The notes under the pieces: model-generated | Told to the model about the DNA's origin: nothing | What the model saw: the letters and a program-made list of their open reading frames with translations, nothing else | The model's database searches: none | Assembly (NCBI RefSeq): GCF_028009165.1 | Contig: NC_079243.1 | Coordinates: 3,720,001-3,784,000, forward strand | Origin: Akanthomyces muscarius | Taxonomy: Eukaryota; Ascomycota; Sordariomycetes; Hypocreales; Cordycipitaceae | Reading direction: 5' to 3' | Length of the DNA stretch: 64,000 nt | Shown here: piece by piece, positions 33,779-44,221 of the stretch | Numbering within the stretch: position 1 is the stretch's first letter | Layout of the letters: every line of letters starts with the position of its first letter | Translations under genes and position numbers: made by a program

Positions 33779-34702
33779 GCTCCCGGGCCGTAGCACCCGT
33801 ACAACGTTGTCTAAGACGGTCATGTCTGACATCGAGATAACACAATATGGCTCCCCAGGGCGCCTGGTCAAGCTAGGGCCTATTCCGGCTAATTGTGGGC
33901 AGGTGCAATAAAAGCATCGCAATGGGGCGCGGGAATGCTATGATCCGAAGACAAGCTAATCTAGATGGTGGGAGGTCCTCATCGGTTAGGACAAAGTCGA
34001 CAACGAGCGCCCCGTCAGCCACGGGTCAATTGGTGAGCGTATCAAGGCAGTTACAGAAGTGAATGTAGACATTTAACAGCTTGTGTGGTGTTTTTTTTGG
34101 TGCAAGTTGATCAATTGTTCGTGTATTGCTTGCCCCTCCGTGTTTGGGCTTCTACACCAATATATCACTAGTTAGGCGGTAGCTCCCGCTTCAACGCGCT
34201 GTCGCCAACAGCGGCCTTGTGCACAGCGCAATGGTAGACTAGGCCCAAAACCCACGCTCCTTTATCAAGGGACTGATAGGCGTGAAAGCGGAGAGCTCGA
34301 CAATCCCTGATGCTGCTGGGTGGAGAAATGTAATAGCTCGATGAATGCTACCCATTTCCCCTACTCCGTAGAGTTCATTGCTTTAGTTCGTGGAAACCCC
34401 TGTTGACGGTCAGATATTGCTTCCCGGCACGGGAGTTATTGTCTCGGCTCTCGAGGTTCCCGGCACGGATGGAGCCAATGAGACGTTGCTTTCCGCGCCT
34501 CACCAGTTCGAAATACGCAAGTGCATGCAGGCAAGCAAACCGGTTCATGCATCGATCGAGAGATACTTCGCGACTTCTCTTCGTGCTATATCCGACCTTT
34601 TTGGTTTGCGAAGGCCACACTGGCGTATTCTTGTTGGGATAGGCTTTCACGCCAACGAGGAGTAGAAAGTTGTTGAAAAAGTTGGGCGCCCTGATAGGCA
34701 GC
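33779..34702. other. Divergent-to-tail intergenic region, no gene seen
   Basis: Upstream DNA of the secreted protein gene and downstream DNA of the histidine kinase gene. A 91-codon frame at 34390-34665 has no recognisable features. Confidence 0.45.
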
Positions 34703-37700
34703 TCATTCGTCGCTCTTGAATCTATGTACTAATTCCGTAATTTTCGGTACCAGCTCAACAATGCGAAAGGGCTTGGGCATCAAATCATCCTATTAAGGTT
34801 ATCAGCACACGAGCGTCGCTCGTCAGTTCGCTGGATGAAAGCTCACCACACCAGCGACTTTTGCATTTTCAATCTGCTCCGGTCGCGCGTAGGCTGTGAC
34901 AGCAATGATTGGCAGGTGTCTGGTGATCACCCCCTCAGCTTCCAGCTCTCTGATCCTGCGGGAGCATGTCAGGCCGTCCATGACTGGCATCTCAATATCC
35001 ATAAGAATCACAGACAAAGCCGTGCCATTCTCTTCGTTGCCATGCCATGCGCTAGACTTTTCCAGGACCTCAAGAGCCTGCTTTCCATGGTTTGCTGTAT
35101 GCACAATATGCCCGGCGTTGAGAAGCTGACGCTTCAGCACTCGCTGGTTGATCAGATTGTCTTCCACGATGAGAATGCTGTACAAAGCGGCGCCGACAGC
35201 AGAGTCAGAAATGGTACTTTGTGAGCTCTGGTGAGGTTGAATGGGAGGTTCTGGTTTCGACGTTCCCGCGGGACTGGTGTTTTGGGGTAAAAGCTTTCGG
35301 CACTTGATGTAGAAGAAGAAGCGGCTGCCGCTACCATTATTAGAGCAGACGCCGATTTCTCCCCCCATCATATCAACCAATAGTCTCGATATAAATAGAC
35401 CAAGGCCGGAGCCTCCGTACTGAACATGGGTACGAGGCGAGGCCTGTTGGAAACGTTGGAAAAGCACCTTGAGGTCCTCTTCGTCAAGGCCGGGTCCACT
35501 GTCTTGCACTGTAAAGTGAAGACACACCCAATCATCACCCTGTGTTTGTTGGTCCGCGAGACGGGTTTCTTCGCTGTCGCTGGAGTTGACGACCTTTGCG
35601 GGAAGGTATGAATGCTCAGTTGAGAGCAAGCCCTGGCCGTCGTGCCCCGCGCCGACTGTGACAAGAATGGTTCGTTGAGCACAGCCCTTGGTAAATTTTA
35701 TGGCGTTCGTCATGAGGTTTATGAGAACTTGTTGAAGCCTCGATGGGTCAAGACTGACGGTATCTACACCAAGGCTGGAGTAGCTCTCGTCAATTGACAG
35801 ACTGAGTTTTATGTCATCGGCGTTAGATTCCGGTTCAAACATTGTCAGAACGCGCTCGACGACTTGTATGGGTTGTACTGAGACGGGATTAATAGTCATG
35901 AGCTTCGAGTCGAGCTTAGAGAGCGTCAGAATATCGTCCACTATTCGCTTCTGGTGGCTCGCACAGAGGTTGATGGTTTTGGCCGCGTCCGCGTTATCGT
36001 GAAGCAGGTCTCTGACCTTGCCTATCTCGTCATATTCGGCAAAATTGCTCGCCGTCTTGACTATTTGATCCGCACACTGCAAGATCGCCGATAGTGGATT
36101 TCGCATCTCGTGGCTTGTAATGTCAATGAAGTTTTCCTGTTGACGCTTGAGCTCTAAGGCTTCTTCGCGACGCTTGCTCTGGATGTTTTCGGCTTCCTTT
36201 TGAGCCGAAATATCGGTGATACAGCCAAAGATGGTTCGAATGTTGCCCTCGTGGTCCTTCTCGGGGAAGGCACTCATAAGAACCCAGGTATCCACCGACT
36301 CGTCTATGACGGGCGATCTGAAGCGGAATTCGGCAGAGATGGTCATCTTCTGCGTCAGTAGCTTATCCCAGGCATCCGCTACTACAGGCTTGTCAGCCTG
36401 CACAATGTTCTCCATCCATCTATCCTCTGCTCCGCTGATACGAGCTTGGCGTGACACTTTCCACCACATGCCGTTACAGAAAGTGAGGCTGCCTTGGGAA
36501 TTGGCGATAAAAATGCCAACAGGTGCATACTCGGCCATACGAGCAAATTTCAACTCGCTCTCGACGGCCTCCTGTGTGCGCTGACGCAGCTGCAAGGACA
36601 GCTGTTGACGATCAAGAGCGGCCAGTCGAGCCTCGCGTTCACTACGCTTCACTTGATCCTCAAACAGCAGGACGGATGCGAGTGACGTGCCAAGCTGTCT
36701 CATCAGTAGCTGTATGAAAAGCTCGTAGGCAGAGTCGTACGGCCGCCTGGGGTTTGCACCAAGGACGATAAAGCCCCGCGATTGTGGAAATTCGTAGTGT
36801 TGAGATTTCGGCGTCATCGGAGTGACGGCAAAAACAATCACGGTCCTACTAGGCTCACCGAATCCCAGCCACTGGATGCCTTCTATGAGATGCGCTGGTA
36901 GCGTACCGTCAGAGTTGGAAAGAACGATGGGATTGCCGTTGTTGGCTACGGACTGCCGCATGTAGGGAGCGAAGCCTTCAAAGCCAGCAGCATCCATATT
37001 CTGGGGGGCTGACGCGTGGCCATCAGGAACTCCTAAGCTGCCTTCGAGATTGAAAAAAGGTGCAGCGAGCGTGGAGTTGGACTGGAAGGATGAGCCGTCA
37101 CTGCTATCCTCGGTGTTTGAGTAGAGAAGACAAAAGGGAAAGTCAGCCTCATTCTTGGCCATGCCTTGGAGTGCCAGGACCCAAAACTCGCTCAGTGTCT
37201 TGGCCGTGGCTGTGTGTGCTCCGATTTCTTGGAGCGTTTGCAGGCGCCTCTCATTGACAACTTGCTGCGTGGTTTCAAAGGCGGCGTTGAAGATGCCAGC
37301 CACTTGGCCGTTCGAGCCCAGCAGAGGGACCAGCGACCACGAGAAAAAAGTCTCTTCGAGGAAGCCTCCCCGCAGTATGAAAAGGCGATCATTATGCTTC
37401 ATGGTGGACTCGGCGCCATCCCAAGCAGCCAGCATGACAGGCTCGATAAGATGCCAAATCTCGGCCCAGCCCTTGGCGTAGGGCGTTCCGAGCAGCTCGG
37501 GGTGCTTGTCGCCGGCCAGGTCGACATACGGCTCGTTGTAAAGAGTCACAAATTCTGGACCCCAGTATATGGCGGCAGGATACGGTGTTCTGATGAGCAT
37601 GTCGGAGGCGGCGCGGAGATCCCAGTGCCAGCTCTCAACGGGGCCCAAGGGCGAAGCAGACCAGTCCATCGACCTAAGAAGCCAAACGTGGTTGGACGTG

Positions 37701-38383
37701 GCATCTGTTAACGGCATCTCCGTCCAGTTGACGCCCCAGTCGACGCGCATGTTGCCGCCGGGAAGCCACAGCACCGGCGTGGTGAGGTCCTCGGCTGATT
37801 TGGTCCGCGACACCTGTCTGCCATGGTCCGCACGACCAGAAGAGCACGGCCTGCGCACAACGGACGATCCACGGCGAAGCCTCGGCTTGGATACGCTCGT
37901 CTCATGCGATCGCCTTCTGGTCTCGGTGAGCGAGTCGATATTGAGGTCGCCAGCACTGTCGATTGGGCCGTCGGCGCTAAGGACGCAGAAAGCCTGGCCC
38001 AGTTGGACACGAGTCCACTTGTAGCCGGCAAAGTGCTGGATAGCAGCTGAAGGTTTCGACAGTACGGCAGAATTCCTGCGGCGGCCGGCCCAAGCCACAA
38101 ATTCTGCCGAGTCGAGATCTTGTTGTATGGCATCATGGGAGTCGAAGAGAGCCTTTAATCGTTGATGTAGGGGGGCAAGTTCGAGAAGACTAGGATTGGC
38201 GTAGTATGTGCTGGTGCGCAAAGTCGACGCATCATTATCGTCCGGCGCGATCGTGTTCAAGGCGACGACGAGAGTCGGGCGAGGGTCGCACTCGAGCAGC
38301 TGGGTGACGGTATAGCCATTGAGAGTTGAGGCATTGTCGGCATGTCGCGGGCGGCCATTTGGAACCGAATCTAGGCGCTTCAT
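34703..38383 (-). CDS. Hybrid sensor histidine kinase
   Basis: Two-component phosphorelay sensor of 1,207 residues, likely cytosolic (no membrane span seen). Minus-strand exons are 38383-34847 and 34789-34703. N-terminal PAS-like regions include DWSASPLGPVESWHWDLR...YWGPEFVTLYNEPYVDLAG and a later PAS at ELKFARMAEYAPVGIFIANS. The HisKA box NFIDITSHEMRNPLSAIL has phospho-acceptor His758. The HATPase has an N box (LINLMTNAIKFTKG), G1 (DSGPGLDEEDL), F (LFQRFQQA) and G2 (GGSGLGLFISR). The receiver domain begins ILIVEDNLINQRV and has Asp1129 in LMDIEMPVMDG. The second exon is essential: it supplies DDLMPKPFRIVEL with the conserved receiver Lys1185. The start at 38383 is the first in-frame ATG after a stop; an additional 5' exon is possible. 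Confidence 0.92.
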
Positions 38384-40589
38384 ACCTGGTCTCTACATCG
38401 CCGGCGGCGGCACCGCATACAATTTGGAGTTGTCGAAGCGCCTCAAGTCGGGCGGATTGCGAGAGAGGTTGGATTTTTGTAGGATTGCGCGGACAATCGC
38501 CCACATATCCGTCGAGGAAAAACATGGCGCTACCTGGGCCGTGTTCTAGAACGTCCGTTGCTACCACGAGATAATTTAGGTCCCGCTTGCGGCCGCAAAG
38601 TGTCGCGCTATAGGCACATAGTGTACACGTGCGACGCCACTTCCATGCCTCACATAAGAATCAACCTATATTTTTATATCCTGTTTAAACGATCTCCTAG
38701 TTACTATTCCCAGCGCAAGATCGTTTACACTAATTATCATTTACTGAGGTTAAAGTAACGCTATTAGCGTAATTGATTTAGTCTCATGTGTATATTAGGC
38801 CCTAAGATTCGTAGCGCACCAGGCTGTTAATTGTGACAACCTAGACCTAAAAGGACGGTTGCCTGTCCACGAATCGGCGATCTCGATCTTTGCAGCCAGA
38901 ACGTCTCACCTCCCCAACGGTAAGCGCCAGCATCCCAAGGTAGAAAGAGTAGCCCCCACCACAAATTACAATGGATTTCACGTAGTTTCTCCTCTTCCTG
39001 ATAGCTTGCAAACTTGCCTCGACAAATCAAGCCCTCTTGGTCGTCAATTTGGTCGCTCCCCTCCCATTTTGAACTACAGTTCGCAAAAAGTACTCGGCTG
39101 AGTTGAGCATAGCTCTCTCTATGTAGAACTGGCTGTCCCCAGGACTGTCTTGCATCTCTAGAGGAACCGGCTGCCCGTTGACGTCGTTTTCGCGGTCTTA
39201 AAACTCGATAAACAATTTCATCGGTAACGTATGAGGCAGTAAACGAGGGATATTTTCGGATCATCTTTTTAATGATTCGCCAAATTGGGTTGCGCAGGTG
39301 CTTATATTTTAGCAGATGCTGTTTCTGCTGCGATGGCTGGCTGATTGCTGTGTTTGACATCGAGTTGCGCAGGATCTGACTTCGCAGCGGAAATAATTGA
39401 ACCCATAAAAGACAATAGGCGTAATAGTGCTCCAATGGGTAGAAAACTTATCCCAGAGACATTATGTCGCCTTTTTCCATCCGGCCGATTCGAATCAGTC
39501 ATTCGGTACGATGGCGATCGTTCCCAGCCAGAAAACATGGAAGTTGATGCTGATAGCCTCTGGAGATGTTCCAGCTTGTAAGGAAGGTTCATCCAGGTCA
39601 GAAAGACGCCGATAGCGTTGACAAGCATGACTTCTAAAACAAATGGAATCTACTCCTGGCTGAGTCGATTTCGTCCTTAATTCATATATTAGTCTCGCGT
39701 TGAAGTCGACGATTAGTGGCCCGCAAGGTATTGTAGTGCAGAAATCGATTCTTGTGCCTCGCAGAGTAGAGATCGTGACCTCGGGGAAGTTTTCATCGAA
39801 GGGGTTGCGCAAGCACATGCAACTCTCAACGAGTTCTCAGTCAAATTCAGGCTCGCCGTTTCGTCCAGGCCGTAGAATCTCGATAACTACAGGATGTCAG
39901 ACTTTCATAAGAAAGCCGAGGAGCTTGGAATGAGTCCTCGTTTCTGCCACTCTGCAAGCTTGAGAAGCGTCCTGGCTTTAGCGGGAATGTGCAGGTTAGG
40001 CGTAGCTTCTTAGTGCGTACTTTCCGGGCGGCGCCAGAAGCAGCAGACCAGTGTAAACTTTAGCGCACATCCCATGTAGAAATTCAAGTTCCAGGATAAA
40101 AGGCTGGGGAAGTGGGAGTCACTAATTTAGCCAACCATGCCCTCAACGCCGTTTAGTAGCCACAGCCTTACCTGTTTGAGCAGGATAGCTTCTATGAATG
40201 TGCATGTTCTAGTAGTTTTCTCATCAAGAGCGGTTGATGGTAGCTTGAGCTAGCCACTGTAGTGCGAGTGCTGTGCATGGATATTCTGGGTCAAGGTACG
40301 CTGCGTCATCAACCCGATAGGGCCAACCGAATGCGGTGACGCGAGTCGTAGCTGTCGACTCTGGGGTAGTCGTTTAACGGGCTGGCGCCAGCCCATGTGA
40401 AGACGCAAAGGTCCTGCACAAGACCAATTCTAGCGTGTTAAACAGCTTTTTTACCCCGCTGTCCCTGGCCGAGGCTTGGAAGCCGTGGCGCGCCGAGCGT
40501 TTCCTCGGGACTCTGCCCCGTCTGAGCGCCGCTTCCCCCGGAGGTTGGGCGCGGGGCCGTCCTAGAAAGTTTGCCCGAGATCCGTTCTT
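38384..40589. other. Intergenic, AT-rich in part, no secure gene
   Basis: About 2.2 kb. The part near 38580-38830 is TpA-rich. Minus-strand frames between 38827 and 39818 (up to 202 codons) have no recognised domain and no convincing splice partners; they may be remnants of a decayed gene. The HK promoter should lie at the left end. Confidence 0.4.
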
Positions 40590-40597
40590 TATAAATA
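40590..40597 (+). promoter_or_regulatory. TATA box of the short-chain dehydrogenase gene
   Basis: TATAAATA, 94 bases upstream of the ATG at 40684, at the end of a GC-rich segment. It supports that start over longer in-frame options. Confidence 0.65.
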
Positions 40598-40683
40598 AAC
40601 TCACCTCACCACCTTTGCCAACCGAGAACCCGAGGGCAACCGTTACACCTTCACATCTATACAAATACTACTTCTCCGCAGAC

Positions 40684-41811
40684 ATGGTGCAATCACCCTA
40701 CCAAAATATCGCGTACGACGCGCCCCTGTCCTTCACGGAGCCGACCTGGCTCTGGCGTCGGTACAAGTGCTTCTGGGAGGGCACCGTCAGCAAGACGCTC
40801 ACCGAGCAGGACGTCCCGCACAAGAACCTGAGCGGCAAATGGATCGTCATCTCCGGCGCCAACAGCGGCATCGGCGAGCAGGCCGCGCTGCACTTTGCGC
40901 AGTGCGGCGCCAACCTCGTGCTGGCGTGCCGCGTAACGCCGGCCGAGAAACATCCCGGCGCCGTCGCGGACCACTGCAAGGCGCTCGCGCGCGCCGCCGG
41001 CCACGAGAAGAGCACCATTGAGTGGTGGGAGATTGATATGGGCAAGCTTCAGAGCATCGATGCCTTTGCCAAGCGCTGGCTGGACTCGGGCCGCCCGCTC
41101 GACATTCTGTGCAACAATGCCGGCATGGGCACCAACCCCGGCGGCCTCACCAAGCACATTCGCAGCGAGGACGGCTTCGAGCTGGTGCACCAGGTCAACT
41201 TTCTTTCCCACGTCCTGCTCACGCTGCGTCTACTGCCGTCGCTCGCACGCGCCGAGGCGCCCCGCGTGGTGTGCACCACGTCGTGCATGACGTACATTGG
41301 CGTGTACGACCTCGACAACTTCAACGGCGCGGGGTGCAAGGGCGTGCAAATGTACAACAACAATAAGCTGTACTTTCAGTGCTGGCTGACCGAGATGCAC
41401 ACGCGCCTGCTGCGGACAGAAAAGTACCGCCACATCACCATCAACGGCGTGCACCCGGGCTACGTCAACAGCGGCATCTGGTCCTTCAAGGCTGGCGACG
41501 GCTTCCTCGGCTGGGTCAGCGTCGTCCTCAGCTTCGTCCTGCAGTTCTTTGCGAGCCTCTTCGCCATCAACACCAAGCAGGGGTCCTACTGCATCACGCA
41601 CGCGGCGACCAGCACAGACGCAGGCCCTGACCCGCAGATCCAAGGCGTGGGCGAGGCCGGTGGCAAAGGTGGCGGTCGTTACTTTAACCGTATCTGGGAA
41701 GCCAAGAACATGCCTCATGCGCAAGACCCTGATGCGAGATTGCGTGTGTGGAGGAAAGTGGATGATGAGCTGGAGCTGACAAAGAAGGGCCTTCTCAGCT
41801 GGACGGACTAA
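40684..41811 (+). CDS. Short-chain dehydrogenase/reductase, retinol dehydrogenase-like
   Basis: Single-exon NAD(P)-dependent oxidoreductase of 375 residues. The Rossmann motif SGANSGIGEQAAL (TGxxxGIG type), NNAG (ILCNNAGMGTNPGG), the catalytic Ser region CTTSCMTY and the YxxxK pair in YNNNKLYFQ are all present. After the core there is a hydrophobic stretch GWVSVVLSFVLQFFASLFAI that could lie against or in a membrane, as in lipid or sterol-acting SDRs. The N-terminal 45 residues contain WLWRRYKCFW. The ATG at 40684 fits the TATA box at 40590; the frame is open upstream to about 40435, but that segment is Arg/Ala-rich leader. Substrate unknown. Confidence 0.9.
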   Translation: MVQSPYQNIAYDAPLSFTEPTWLWRRYKCFWEGTVSKTLTEQDVPHKNLSGKWIVISGANSGIGEQAALHFAQCGANLVLACRVTPAEKHPGAVADHCKALARAAGHEKSTIEWWEIDMGKLQSIDAFAKRWLDSGRPLDILCNNAGMGTNPGGLTKHIRSEDGFELVHQVNFLSHVLLTLRLLPSLARAEAPRVVCTTSCMTYIGVYDLDNFNGAGCKGVQMYNNNKLYFQCWLTEMHTRLLRTEKYRHITINGVHPGYVNSGIWSFKAGDGFLGWVSVVLSFVLQFFASLFAINTKQGSYCITHAATSTDAGPDPQIQGVGEAGGKGGGRYFNRIWEAKNMPHAQDPDARLRVWRKVDDELELTKKGLLSWTD

Positions 41812-42293
41812 TGAGACAATTGTACGGCTTTCTAGAATGCAGATATGTTTGAAAATGATCAATGGCGCAATTGGAAATGGATTTAAACGCTAGTTGGACA
41901 TCTCTACTGCTATGCCGGTGTGCTCTCAAAGCTTCTTGACGCTAGGCCGCGCCAGATCGCCGCCAGGATGGCTTTTTGTCAGACAGTAGGCAAAAGATGC
42001 ATAATTTCAGCTTTGGCATACGCACAGATGCCGTCATTCAAAATGAAGAACACCCCGACGGCAAATATAGCAAAAGCCACTCGTAGACTTCAATCCACTT
42101 TAGATCTTCATGACGGTGGTTGGGTGGTGGTCCATTTACATTGGGGCAAATCCAGTCGTGATGTAATACAAGCGATCAGTTCGCAGCAGGCTCTTCAAAA
42201 AAGATATAAATAGGAAACCCTAGCCAAAAGAAGAAGCTTTTGTGCGCTCTCTATCTCAGACTGAACAAACAAAGGCATTGTTCTCTCGCTACA
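41812..42293. other. Intergenic
   Basis: 3' region of the dehydrogenase gene and promoter of the small membrane protein gene, with a TATA box at 42205-42212. Nothing coding is supportable. Confidence 0.55.
42205..42212 (+). promoter_or_regulatory. TATA box of the small membrane protein gene
   Basis: TATAAATA, 82 bases before the ATG at 42294. Confidence 0.6.
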
Positions 42294-42719
42294 ATGGCTC
42301 CGTATCTGCCACCATCACGGACCGTTCCGCTCCACGCCCGACAAGCCGCCTCCGCCGCGACCGCCACCGTGACTGTCACCGTCACCAGCACACCCGACAG
42401 CCATGGAGGCGCGGCAAATCTGACCGGCGGCGCCATTGCAGGAATCGTCATTGGCTCTGTTGTCGGTGTCCTTCTGCTCATCTGGGTCGTCCGCTCGTGC
42501 TTCAACCTCGGCGGCCCCTCGCCCAAGCCGGAGATTGACCCGTGGTACGGGCGCCACGAGCCGAAGCACCATCATCGTCATCACCATCACCGAAGACCGC
42601 GCAGCAGCCGACGCTCGCGCTCATCAAGCTTGACTATTCCCCCGCCGCCGGTGGTTGTGCGGCAAGAGACCAGATCGCGCGGTCGCAGGCCGAGTGGAAG
42701 CCGAAACGTCTACATTTGA
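42294..42719 (+). CDS. Small single-pass membrane protein with His/Arg-rich tail
   Basis: A single exon of 141 residues of unknown function. A Thr/Val-rich N-terminal part (ATATVTVTVTSTP) precedes a Gly-rich membrane span, GGAIAGIVIGSVVGVLLLIWVV, typical of fungal single-span surface proteins. The cytosolic side has PEIDPWYGRHEPKHHHRHHHH, an Arg/Ser-rich stretch (RRPRSSRRSRSSS) and a Pro/Arg-rich end. The His cluster could bind metal, and the RS stretch could be phosphorylated, but neither can be shown here. There is no clear signal peptide, so topology (type III, N-out) is inferred from the basic C-terminal flank. Confidence 0.75.
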   Translation: MAPYLPPSRTVPLHARQAASAATATVTVTVTSTPDSHGGAANLTGGAIAGIVIGSVVGVLLLIWVVRSCFNLGGPSPKPEIDPWYGRHEPKHHHRHHHHRRPRSSRRSRSSSLTIPPPPVVVRQETRSRGRRPSGSRNVYI

Positions 42720-42915
42720 GAAGAGAAACGGGCTCCATGGCTCGTTTTTATTCCTTTCTTGTGTCGTCATGACTATATATCATTGTGTTTGACTGGGTGC
42801 GAGGGAAGATCAATGTGGGCAAGGGAATTGGAGGATTAGGTGTTGCGCAGGCTACGGATCATGACGAATAATGACTATGGATAAATTTATCGTAATGTGG
42901 AAACGGACAATATGA

Positions 42916-43856
42916 TTAATTCTTGTTTAAAAACTGCCACAGTGTCTCTTGGAAAAGTTTTGGCTCTTCAGATGGTGGGCTATGGCCCGAATTCTCAAAA
43001 ATGGCGAGAACGCTGCCATCAATGCCGTCATGAATCTCCTGCGAATCCTCCACCGGCGCAATAGGATCGTGCCTACCCACAACAACCAGCGTCGGCACTT
43101 TGATCTCGTGAAGTCGATCACGAACATCAAATCGCGGCACACTGTAGCTGAATGCCGCATTGTGCGTCTCGTAGTGATAGTGCTTCTTGGCGTTTTCGAA
43201 GCTTTGGTCGTCTGCCGCGGGTACAGCATCCTGCTGCTTCTTGGCAGTGTAAATGGGGAGAATGTCGGCGAGGCCCGTCTCGAGGTCGTGGTTGTCGCGC
43301 AAGCTGCCCGACCAGATGCGTACCTGCTGGGCTGGGTCAGTCGTGATTTCGGTCGATCTCGCGACATTGTTCAAGGCGCGAAGGGTGCCGCGGAAGCCGT
43401 ATGCCCAGGTATCGCGCAGGATGAGGGCGGAGACGTGGCTGGGGTGGGCGAGGGTATAGCCCAGCGCCACGAAACCGCCGTATGAGCCTCCAGCAAGAGT
43501 GAATTTCTCTTCGCCTGCCCATTGTCTAGATAGAAGAGGTCATTGTCAGCAATCTTGGTGACAATTCAGCAATTTCGTAACTACACTCACCGGATTTCGT
43601 CAAGGTCGGCAATCCAGCGCTCGTCTGTAAAGGGCGTCTTGATATCGCTCTCACCACTGCCCCGCGCATCGTACACCAAAACGCGGAAACGACTGGCCAA
43701 GAAACCGAATGAATTTGCCGGTTCAATGTGACTTGATAGTCCGGGAGCTCCATGCAGCGCAATGAGGAGCGGCTTGCTGCTGTCCGGGCTCTCGTCAAGC
43801 AGCCGGACCAGTACTTCGGCGCCATCGCTGAGCGTAATAATGGATTGTTTGGCCAT
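42916..43856 (-). CDS. Alpha/beta hydrolase, proline iminopeptidase-like
   Basis: Hydrolase of 291 residues. Minus-strand exons 43856-43591 and 43525-42916 join at LDEIRQWAGEEKF. The oxyanion loop is HGAPGLSSH, the nucleophile elbow GGSYGG, the acid in VVGRHDPIAP and the catalytic His in FENSGHSPPSEEP, giving a complete Ser-Asp-His triad. The cap domain contains RDTWAYGFRGTLRALNN, as in prolyl aminopeptidase-type enzymes. No targeting signal is visible, so cytosolic. It lies 365 bases from a beta-lactamase-like hydrolase on the same strand. The natural substrate could equally be an ester or lactone. Confidence 0.88.
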
Positions 43857-44221
43857 GATGATGTGGGAGACCAACTTGCAATTTGCAATTTAGATAATGT
43901 TGCAAATCGTGAGTTGATGCTTTATCTGTCCTCGGAAAGTTTCGCAATAATAATGCTAATGCTAAGTAGCTTAGTAACGAAGTGCTTCAAATGAGGCTTA
44001 CTCGCTTGCGATAGCGCCAATCCTTTCTGCCCCCAGGTTTAAAGCCACCTTCCAAGATCGTGTCTGCAACTCAACAAGACAGACGTACTTTGGGGCTTGG
44101 TCTTTGTCTGCAGAAGTCGATACACTCGAGTTAAAAAGTGAGTAGTTATGTAGAAACTAATCCTAAACTGATTGCGAGCGAAACACTGCTGTGTAAAGAA
44201 CTTTGTGTTTGTTGAAATGAT
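43857..44221. other. Spacer between two minus-strand hydrolase genes
   Basis: 365 bases with no coding content; holds the promoter of the alpha/beta hydrolase gene. Confidence 0.6.

Noticed and set aside
38235..38567. Minus-strand frame just upstream of the histidine kinase start, with a CAG/GTATGA donor-like site
   Set aside because: Joining it at the nearest good acceptor breaks the kinase frame, and an acceptor in phase would delete sequence that looks coding. Kept only as a possible 5' exon.
38827..39818. Overlapping minus-strand frames of 100-200 codons
   Set aside because: No domain recognised, frames broken and no consensus introns joining them; at most a decayed gene, so not called as a CDS.
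40435..40683. N-terminal extension of the short-chain dehydrogenase
   Set aside because: The TATA box at 40590-40597 places transcription downstream of the extension, and its Arg/Ala/Pro-rich content is not typical of the family.
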